Below, piece by piece: positions 1 through 5,292 of a DNA stretch of 7,937 nt. Location of the stretch: assembly GCA_050248595.1 (NCBI GenBank), contig JBFWSB010000212.1, positions 1 through 7,937 of the forward strand, written 5' to 3'. The first letter of the stretch is position 1; each line of letters begins with the position of its first letter. The notes under the pieces are model-generated. The model searched no databases. It was not told the DNA's origin and was given only the letters and a program-made list of their open reading frames with translations. The stretch comes from JAGWAZ01 sp050248595 (GTDB taxonomy: Bacteria; Bacteroidota; Ignavibacteria; OLB7). The position numbers and the translations under genes are program-made.

Positions 1-2742
1 CGTCGTGAAGATATTGAGGGCACGTTGGTGAACGCAAAGTCGGGAGGAGGGCCAATTACGATAGGGATGGTTGCCAACGTTCAACTGGGTGGAGATATTC
101 GGCGCGGTTCCTTGGAGAAAGATGGGAGAGGAGAGGTGGTTGGGGGGATCGTCGTAATGCGGCAGAACGAGAATGCCCGGGAGATAATCGAGCGAGTAAA
201 GCAGAAGATTGCAGAGATTGAGCCGGGACTTCCGAAAGGGGTTCAGATCATCCCAAGCTACGACCGCTCTCCACTGATCGACAAAGCAATTGCTACGCTT
301 CGGAATGCACTCGTCGAGGAGGCGTTGATCGTTACGTTGATTGTTCTCCTCTTTATCTTCCACGTCCGAAGTGCCCTCCGCATCTTAATTGAGATTCCAA
401 TCTCTGTCCTCCTCGCATTCCTGCTGATGCGAGCGTTCGATATTACCTCCAATATCATGTCGCTCGGTGGCATTGCCTTAGCTATCGGCGTTGTGGTCGA
501 TTCATCTATCGTCCTCGTGGAAAATGCTTACCGGAACATTGCCGAGGCGCAGGAGAGAAAACGGAGAGAGCGAGGAGGGGAGGGGGCTTCCGATTCTCCC
601 GATGCCGAGTCATCAGAAGAGATCAGTTTGACAAAAGAGGACTACTTCAACCTCGCAGTTCTCTCTGCAAAACAAGTTGGGCGAGCAATCTTCTTCAGCG
701 AAGCGATCATGGTCATCTCCTTCCTTCCGGTCTTCCTCCTCGAAGGTCAGGAAGGAAAGCTCTTCCACCCCTTAGCCTGGACAAAAACCTTTGTGATCGG
801 CTCCTCTGCTATCGTTGCCATCACGCTCGTGCCGATGCTGATGACCCTGCTGATGAGAGGGAAGTTCAGGACGGAGAGAGAGAACCCGGTGATGCGCTTC
901 TTTCACGCTCTCTACAGACCAATACTACACTGGGCACTGAAGTGGCGGAAGACAGCCATTGCCCTCAATCTGCTCGCCCTTCTGGCTACCATTCCTCTCC
1001 TGCTGTCGCGAGGAACGGAGTTCATGCCACCCCTCGACGAAGGTTCACTCCTCTTCATGCCGGTTCTTCTCCCGAATGCCTCGGTAGGAGAAGTAACCCG
1101 CGTGATGGGAGCACAGGACAAAATCATTGCCGACTATCCCGAAGTTGAGCACGTTCTCGGGAAGGCCGGGCGAGCCGAGACCGCTACCGACAACGCTCCG
1201 GTATCAATGATCGAAACGATTGTTCTGTTGAAACCGGAGAGTGAGTGGCGTCCGGGAATTACGAAACAGAAAATCATTGCCGATCTCGACGCTCAACTTC
1301 AGATACCGGGGGTTCGAAATGGCTGGACGCAGCCAATTATCAATCGAATTAATATGCTGGCCACAGGTGTTCGCACAGATATTGGGCTAAAGATTTTCGG
1401 TCCCGATCTGGACACGCTCGAACACTATGGAATTATGGCCGAAGAGATTTTGAAGAAGGTTCCCGGAGCAGCAGACGTTGTTGCCGACCGTGTTCAAGGG
1501 GGTGTTTTCCTCGACATCGACCTCAACGAAGAGAGTGCGGCTCGTTACGGAGTTGCAGTAGAGGATGTGCAGACCTTAATTGAGACGGCAATAGGAGGAG
1601 AAAACATTGGGGTGGTTCTCGACGGACGTGCTCGCTATCCTGTCCGCGCCCGGTATCAACGTGAGTTGCGCGACAATCTGGAGCGCATCAAAAAGATTCT
1701 CGTACCTGTGAGTGGAAGTGTTGGCACAAGTGGTAGCACAAGCAGTGGCGCAGGAGAGATGAGTTCAGAGATGGGGAGTGGAGGCAAGGGGATGAGTGCT
1801 GCGGGGGGAGGGGGAAAAATGACTCAAATGGGAAGTTCAAATGCGTTAAGGAGAAGTGAAGTCTCCTCTACGTCCGGCGTTTCACTCTCCGGCCTTACGT
1901 CTCGTTATGGTCTTTCCGGTTCTGCTGGGGGTAATTTACGGGGCTACGTGCAGCTTGGTGAGATTGCCGAAATCGAGCTGCGACCCGGACCTTCGATGAT
2001 ACCTTCTGAAAATGGAGAGCTGAAATCTACGGTCTTCCTGAACGTCCGGGGTCGCGACATGGGGAGTTTTGTTGCCGAGGCGAAAGAACGATTGCAGAGC
2101 GAGTTGGCTTTGCCTCGTGGCTACACCTACAGTTGGAGTGGACAGTACGAAAATCAAACGCGCGCCGAAAATCGACTCTTGTTAGTGATTCCAGTTGTCT
2201 TCTTGGTCATCTTCTTCACTCTCTACCTGACGTTGAAGGATTGGAAGGAGGCCTCTGTGGTGATGCTTTCGGTCCCCTTCGCTCTCATCGGTGGTGTTTG
2301 GTTGATCTCTCTCCTCGGCTACAATCTTTCGATAGCTGTGTGGGTTGGGTTTATTGCCCTCTACGGAGTTGCAGTGCAGACCGGTGTTGTGATGGTAGTC
2401 TACCTTCACCACGCACTCGATAAACGGCTTGCCGAGCGAAGTGAGGGTTCAGCGATTACGTTGCACGACATTCACGAGGCGACGGTCGAGGGGGCACTCG
2501 GTCGCCTCCGGCCAAAACTGATGACAGTTGCTACCTCGATGATTGGACTTGTGCCGATCATGTTCGCCACTGGCGTAGGGAGTGACGTGATGAAGCCACT
2601 CGTTGCCCCGATGATTGGCGGACTCCTCACCTCCGCAGTTCACGTCCTAATCATGACACCAATTCTTTTCATCATCATGAAGGAAAGGGCGTTGAAGAAA
2701 GGAAGTTTGAAGAGAAGTGGGATGGCAGAGTGGATGGGATAG
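1..2742 (+). CDS. cusA: CusA-type RND copper/silver efflux pump, 5' partial
   Basis: This is the inner-membrane proton-driven pump subunit of a tripartite heavy-metal efflux system, which takes Cu(I)/Ag(I) from the periplasm or cytosol and passes it through a CusB/CusC channel. The frame is open from base 1, so the true start lies upstream; by alignment to remembered E. coli CusA about 240 residues are missing. Visible: TM2-TM4 with 'NIMSLGGIALAIG' and the proton-relay Asp (codon 499-501), TM5-TM7 with 'LEGQEGKLF', the second periplasmic porter half, then TM8-TM12 with 'APMIGG'. The CusA copper methionines M573, M623 and M672 correspond to codons 1057, 1207 and 1354, all Met, and the D617, E625, E567 and R669 equivalents are present. 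This favours Cu/Ag over the Zn/Co/Ni pump CzcA. Oddities: the E939 equivalent is Gln (codon 2377), K678 is Arg, and about 70 extra residues sit at 1711-1941. No terminator is evident after the stop. Confidence 0.96.
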   Translation, partial: RREDIEGTLVNAKSGGGPITIGMVANVQLGGDIRRGSLEKDGRGEVVGGIVVMRQNENAREIIERVKQKIAEIEPGLPKGVQIIPSYDRSPLIDKAIATLRNALVEEALIVTLIVLLFIFHVRSALRILIEIPISVLLAFLLMRAFDITSNIMSLGGIALAIGVVVDSSIVLVENAYRNIAEAQERKRRERGGEGASDSPDAESSEEISLTKEDYFNLAVLSAKQVGRAIFFSEAIMVISFLPVFLLEGQEGKLFHPLAWTKTFVIGSSAIVAITLVPMLMTLLMRGKFRTERENPVMRFFHALYRPILHWALKWRKTAIALNLLALLATIPLLLSRGTEFMPPLDEGSLLFMPVLLPNASVGEVTRVMGAQDKIIADYPEVEHVLGKAGRAETATDNAPVSMIETIVLLKPESEWRPGITKQKIIADLDAQLQIPGVRNGWTQPIINRINMLATGVRTDIGLKIFGPDLDTLEHYGIMAEEILKKVPGAADVVADRVQGGVFLDIDLNEESAARYGVAVEDVQTLIETAIGGENIGVVLDGRARYPVRARYQRELRDNLERIKKILVPVSGSVGTSGSTSSGAGEMSSEMGSGGKGMSAAGGGGKMTQMGSSNALRRSEVSSTSGVSLSGLTSRYGLSGSAGGNLRGYVQLGEIAEIELRPGPSMIPSENGELKSTVFLNVRGRDMGSFVAEAKERLQSELALPRGYTYSWSGQYENQTRAENRLLLVIPVVFLVIFFTLYLTLKDWKEASVVMLSVPFALIGGVWLISLLGYNLSIAVWVGFIALYGVAVQTGVVMVVYLHHALDKRLAERSEGSAITLHDIHEATVEGALGRLRPKLMTVATSMIGLVPIMFATGVGSDVMKPLVAPMIGGLLTSAVHVLIMTPILFIIMKERALKKGSLKRSGMAEWMG
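1711..1941 (+). other. Met/Gly/Ser-rich insertion in the CusA porter domain
   Basis: This in-frame segment of about 77 codons lies between 'RIKKILVP' and 'YVQLGEIAEIEL'. E. coli CusA, as remembered, has only a handful of residues at the same point between its equivalents. Composition is dominated by Gly and Ser. Five Met fall in the first half, in contexts such as GEMSSEM, GKGMSA and GKMTQM; the second half is Ser/Gly/Leu-rich. It is periplasmic in the CusA topology. It reads through without a frameshift, and normal CusA sequence resumes directly after it. Spaced Met in a flexible linker is a common way for periplasmic proteins to hold Cu(I) or Ag(I), so a metal-capture role is plausible but not shown. 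It could equally be a plain flexible expansion. Confidence 0.8.
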
Positions 2743-2763
2743 GGGGGAGAATTGATAGTGAGA

Positions 2764-2806
2764 AATTAGGAATGAAGAATTAGGAATTCAAAAGTAAAAA
2801 TTCAAA
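2764..2806 (+). repeat. short AT-rich direct repeats
   Basis: AATTAGGAAT occurs at 2764-2773 and again at 2778-2787. AATTCAAA follows at 2786-2793 and 2799-2806. They lie in the 99-base gap between the pump gene and the exported HMA gene, which is clearly more AT-rich than the genes on either side. A TTGATA at 2752-2757 could be a -35 box, but its matching -10 (AAGAAT at 2775-2780) is poor, so no promoter is called. Confidence 0.5.
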
Positions 2807-2841
2807 GAAGTGGATTGGACAGATCTTAATCAATCTAAATC

Positions 2842-3231
2842 ATGAGAGATGCTATGAATAAATCAGTTGTGTTGAAAACGTTGCTCCTAACGATGTTGTG
2901 GAGTGGATTCTTATCGAGTTCGCTGGTTGCTGGCACGGAGGCTGCACAGAAGAAGAGAGAGCGGACGATTACGATTTCCGTTCCAGAAATGCAGTGTGGA
3001 ATGTGCGAAGCACGTATCGAGAAAGGATTGAAGAAGATCAACGGCGTCAAGACCGTAAAAGCTGACGCCGAGGAGAACACCGTGGTTGTCACATACGACA
3101 CTAAGAAAACATCGAGAAGCAAAATTGAAGAAGCCATTGCCAAACTTGGCTACGATGCAGGTGAGAAAGAGGCGAACGAGACAGCACAATCGCAGCTCTC
3201 CGCCTGTTGCAAGCCGGGTGGGCACGAGTAA
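2842..3231 (+). CDS. Exported HMA-domain (MerP-like) metallochaperone
   Basis: A small soluble metal-binding protein, probably periplasmic, that likely carries Cu(I) to the adjacent RND pump or the cupredoxin. Residues about 5-35 form a signal peptide (basic start, then hydrophobic 'LKTLLLTMLW'), with likely cleavage near 'GTEAA'. Residues about 41-108 are one ferredoxin-like HMA domain with the motif 'MQCGMCEARIEKGL'; the metal-binding cysteines are C52 and C55. The C-terminal tail ends in 'ACCKPGGHE', giving an extra Cys pair (C122, C123) and H128 that could be a second metal site. Start: the ATG at 2842 has no clear ribosome binding site. An in-frame ATG at 2854 has GAGAG at 2844-2848 just upstream and gives an MNK start typical of a signal peptide, so it may be the true start. 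Family assignment is firm; the partner and exact metal are inferred from neighbours. Confidence 0.9.
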   Translation: MRDAMNKSVVLKTLLLTMLWSGFLSSSLVAGTEAAQKKRERTITISVPEMQCGMCEARIEKGLKKINGVKTVKADAEENTVVVTYDTKKTSRSKIEEAIAKLGYDAGEKEANETAQSQLSACCKPGGHE

Positions 3232-3235
3232 AGTG

Positions 3236-3357
3236 ATCGCGTAGTAAGTGAGAGACTATCCGTTCTTCACTTCTGTGCGATTACCCTCTCTTATCGTAGA
3301 GAGAGTATGGAGATGAAATGAGAAATGCCCGCAGACCAAAGAGAGAGAGTGCGGGCA
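3236..3357 (+). promoter_or_regulatory. Structured intergenic segment with three stem-loops upstream of copZ
   Basis: This lies in the 166-base gap before the copZ-like gene. Stem 1: ATCGC (3236-3240) pairs with GCGAT (3277-3281), enclosing AAGTGA (3246-3251) pairing with TCACTT (3267-3272). Stem 2 begins at the next base: TACCCTCTC (3282-3290) with GAGAGAGTA (3299-3307), one mismatch. Stem 3: TGCCCGCA (3326-3333) and TGCGGGCA (3350-3357) are perfectly complementary around a 16-base purine-rich loop. CTCTCTT (3286-3292) in stem 2 can alternatively pair with AAGAGAG (3339-3345) in the loop of stem 3. None is followed by a T-run, so simple intrinsic terminators are not supported. It could be a 5' leader or attenuator of copZ, or a processing or stability element. 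The pairings are seen; the function is unknown. Confidence 0.4.
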
Positions 3358-3397
3358 GAACAATTGTATTAACAACCAGTATTCTGTAGTAAGCAAA

Positions 3398-3598
3398 ATG
3401 AAAGAGACAATTAAGATTGAAGGGATGAGCTGTGGTGGATGTGTGGCAAGCGTTACGAACGCATTGAAGCGAGCCGGTGTAGAAAACTTAGAAGTAGAAA
3501 TCGGTAGTGCAACTGTTGAATACGAGGAGGGGAAAATGACACACCAACAGATCGTCGACGCAATTGAAGATGCCGGTTTTGATGTGGCAGCAGGATGA
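3398..3598 (+). CDS. copZ: CopZ-like cytosolic copper chaperone (HMA domain)
   Basis: This 66-residue protein is a single complete HMA domain with no signal peptide. In the CopZ/Atx1 family such proteins bind Cu(I) in the cytosol and hand it to a P1B ATPase or a regulator. The motif 'GMSCGGC' places the ligands at C12 and C15 in the usual loop after strand 1. Secondary-structure order (KIEGM..., helix to 'ALKRAG', 'LEVEIGSATVEYEEG', helix 'HQQIVDAIEDAGFDV') is intact and the length is normal. There is no His after the CGGC motif and no recognisable strong ribosome binding site; 'GTAGTAAGCAAA' precedes the ATG. Its TGA stop overlaps the next gene's ATG as ATGA (3595-3598), so the two are probably translationally coupled. 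The CopB ATPase encoded about 1.7 kb downstream is the likely metal acceptor. The HMA family is certain; the name CopZ is by size, location and context. Confidence 0.9.
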   Translation: MKETIKIEGMSCGGCVASVTNALKRAGVENLEVEIGSATVEYEEGKMTHQQIVDAIEDAGFDVAAG

Positions 3599-4716
3599 GA
3601 AATCTCCTCGCGACATACCACTCTATCCAGTCTTGTAAGGTGAAGCCAACGATGTTTGGAGCACTTCTCCTCTGCGGGTTACTCTTTGGGTATCTGCCGG
3701 GATTGGGACAGAGCAGCCTCGTCGTAAAGATCGAACGTCCATCTCGGATTTTACCGGAGAGGGGATACACCACCTATATCATCGTTGCGGAGAACATGTC
3801 GGCGCAGCCGATCAACCTACAGATTATCAGAACTGTAAACGATTACCCGGATGATGCCTGGCTCATCTCCGTCTGCTCCCCCGACCTCTGCTACGAGGCA
3901 GACGTAGATACGCTCGACCCCTATGTTATTGAGCCGGGAGAGATTGGAGGAGCACAGGTGCATATCTTAGCTGGTGACACCGGGAGTGCTCGGGTCGTTC
4001 TCTCATTCGATTCTCAGGATGGAGCAGAGCCAACGTTGGTTGAGCTTCGGGCAGAGATTGGTGAAGTTCCTGAACCCTCCCTTTTCGTGCGCTTGGACAG
4101 CACAACCTCCAACGCGCTCGGCGGAGATACCGTGGAGTTCGGGATATTTCTCCTGAACACATCGGGCGATAGGTTGCAGCCACGAGTAGTGCGGCTTGAG
4201 CGAGATTATCCGAACGGAACCTGGTCCGACTTCCTCTGCTACTTCGACCAGTGCAGTACACCAGATCAAAGAGAACTTAGCGCAGACTTAAAGAAGGGGG
4301 AGGGGGCACTCTTCGCAATAAAGATGATTGCTGGAATGGAAGTAGGGGAGAGTGGAGAAGTTGAAGTGATGGTAGACCCCGGTGATGGAACCGAGCCAAC
4401 GTTTCACCGCTTTTCTGTGACAGTCGATCGAGTTCTCACAGTTGAAGAGGGTGAGACTAATGAAGATGAAGCTCTGCGGATATTCCCAAATCCTACGGGG
4501 GGAGAGTTGAGTATCCTTTGTGGCCGAGGGGGAGATTGCTCTGCTCTTCAGGTTGATCTCTTCGATCTGATGGGACGGAACCTAAGCAACCAGATCGAGA
4601 TCAACTACGGATCGGATAGAGTAACCCTCGACCTTGCTCAGCTTCCCTCCGGCATCTACTATTGCAAAGTGGATGGAAGTGGAGCTGAACAGCGCAGAAC
4701 GATTATCAAATACTAA
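3595..4716 (+). CDS. Secreted protein with two CX4C domains and a T9SS type A sorting domain
   Basis: I do not recognise a characterised homologue. The 373-residue product has a hydrophobic export signal ('MFGALLLCGLLFGYLPGLGQ', residues 20-39). Two tandem homologous domains follow (about 43-155 and 163-278). Each contains DYP-x3-W-x4-C-x4-C (D83 to C99 and D204 to C220) with identical spacing, and ends near 'DG(A/T)EPT' about 60 residues later. Residues about 294-373 form a typical T9SS sorting domain ('FPNPTGGELSI', 'LFDLMGRNL', 'LPSGIYYCKV'), so it is likely sent through the type IX system to the surface or medium. Start: ATG 3595 overlaps the copZ stop. A GTG at 3640 would give a tighter signal peptide (MKPTMFG...), and ATG 3652 would lack the basic n-region. 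Each CX4C pair may form a disulfide or bind metal; placement inside a copper cluster makes metal handling plausible but unproven. The sorting domain has three further Cys (309, 315, 357). Confidence 0.9.
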   Translation: MRNLLATYHSIQSCKVKPTMFGALLLCGLLFGYLPGLGQSSLVVKIERPSRILPERGYTTYIIVAENMSAQPINLQIIRTVNDYPDDAWLISVCSPDLCYEADVDTLDPYVIEPGEIGGAQVHILAGDTGSARVVLSFDSQDGAEPTLVELRAEIGEVPEPSLFVRLDSTTSNALGGDTVEFGIFLLNTSGDRLQPRVVRLERDYPNGTWSDFLCYFDQCSTPDQRELSADLKKGEGALFAIKMIAGMEVGESGEVEVMVDPGDGTEPTFHRFSVTVDRVLTVEEGETNEDEALRIFPNPTGGELSILCGRGGDCSALQVDLFDLMGRNLSNQIEINYGSDRVTLDLAQLPSGIYYCKVDGSGAEQRRTIIKY

Positions 4717-4762
4717 GAACCATCGAACATAGATCACGATAAAACCATTCAACAATAACAGT

Positions 4763-4767
4763 AGGAG
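4763..4767 (+). promoter_or_regulatory. Ribosome binding site of the cupredoxin gene
   Basis: AGGAG sits five bases before the ATG at 4773. It fixes that start and shows that this genome uses Shine-Dalgarno initiation at least for some genes, unlike many Bacteroidota. Confidence 0.75.
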
Positions 4768-4772
4768 TTACA

Positions 4773-5222
4773 ATGAAACGAACACTCGCAATACTCGCAA
4801 TTGGTGCATCCTTGACCTTCACGGCATGTGGAGATGAGAGTGCAAAAGAGAAAGGGGATGAAGTGACGGAGCAGACTGAGCAAACAACACCAGAGACGGA
4901 GACAGCAGTTGCCACGCAGCCCGAGGTTGTAGACGGAGTGCAGGTGATTACCGTAAAAGTTGAAGATATGGGCTACACGCCGAGCAAAATTGCCTTCAAA
5001 GCTGGAATGCCTGCGAAAATCATCTTCGATCAACATGCCGAATATGAGTGCGCCAGCGATGTGATGTCCAAAGATCTCGGCATTGCTCTGACCAAGCTTC
5101 CCAAAGCAGAGAAGACTGAGGTTACTTTTACACCCGATAAAGCAGGAACATATCAATTTACCTGCGGCATGGATATGCTGAAGGGGACAGTGATTGTGGA
5201 AGAGGGAACAAGCCAGATGTAG
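4773..5222 (+). CDS. Cupredoxin-domain lipoprotein
   Basis: A small copper-binding lipoprotein, likely periplasmic and membrane-anchored. The N-terminus (MKRTLAILAIGASLTFTAC) is a lipoprotein signal with Cys19 as the lipidation site; the -3 position is Phe, a loose lipobox. Residues about 20-52 are a Glu/Thr-rich linker. Residues about 56-144 match the cupredoxin-like domain often found beside CopB/CopA ATPases: 'GYTPSKIAFKAGMPAKIIF', then 'ECASDVMSKDLGI', then 'AGTYQFTCGMDMLKGTVIV'. Likely copper ligands are C93, C131 and one or more of M98, M133 and M135. No His occupies the usual type 1 ligand places I can identify (H88 is the only His), so this is probably a Cys/Met Cu(I) site rather than a blue-copper electron carrier. 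It sits 56 bases after the CX4C protein gene and 70 bases before copB. A role receiving copper exported by CopB is inferred. Confidence 0.9.
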   Translation: MKRTLAILAIGASLTFTACGDESAKEKGDEVTEQTEQTTPETETAVATQPEVVDGVQVITVKVEDMGYTPSKIAFKAGMPAKIIFDQHAEYECASDVMSKDLGIALTKLPKAEKTEVTFTPDKAGTYQFTCGMDMLKGTVIVEEGTSQM

Positions 5223-5225
5223 GGA

Positions 5226-5262
5226 ACCGAGGAAGTCATGTTCTCGGTAGAAGAACTACCGA
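5226..5262 (+). promoter_or_regulatory. Two mutually exclusive hairpins in the copB leader
   Basis: In the 70-base gap before copB, ACCGAG (5226-5231) plus AA (5233-5234) can pair with TTCTCGGT (5241-5248), with G5232 bulged and a 6-base loop. Alternatively TCGGTAG (5244-5250) pairs perfectly with CTACCGA (5256-5262) around an AAGAA loop. Bases 5244-5248 are shared, so only one hairpin can form at a time. That is the geometry of an attenuator or switch, but no T-run follows, so transcription termination is not supported. The second hairpin ends 30 bases before the copB ATG. Confidence 0.35.
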
Positions 5263-5292
5263 AATCTATATCCTTAAGCATCTATCAAGGAA

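Noticed and set aside
25..30. TTG/GTG as the start of the pump gene
   Set aside because: The frame is open back to base 1, and those codons (REDIEGT) already match CusA-family sequence, so the gene continues upstream of the window.
2133..2423. Open frames inside the pump gene (2133-2423 + and several on the minus strand)
   Set aside because: They lie fully within well-conserved CusA sequence in other frames and their translations have no recognisable fold.
2764..2806. Direct repeats as a mobile element remnant or CRISPR
   Set aside because: There are only two short copies of each, with no inverted ends, target duplication or regular spacers.
2835..3225. Minus-strand frames over the exported HMA gene, one with an apparent hydrophobic start
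   Set aside because: The + strand encodes an intact HMA protein with a signal peptide; the minus-strand frames are its shadow.
3326..3357. Perfect 8-bp GC-rich hairpin as an intrinsic terminator
   Set aside because: It is followed by GAACAATTG, not a T-run, and the loop is long (16 bases). Kept only as part of a structured region.
3256..3621. Minus-strand frame of 121 codons over the copZ region
   Set aside because: It covers the complete HMA domain on the + strand and the inverted-repeat region; no family features or ribosome site seen.
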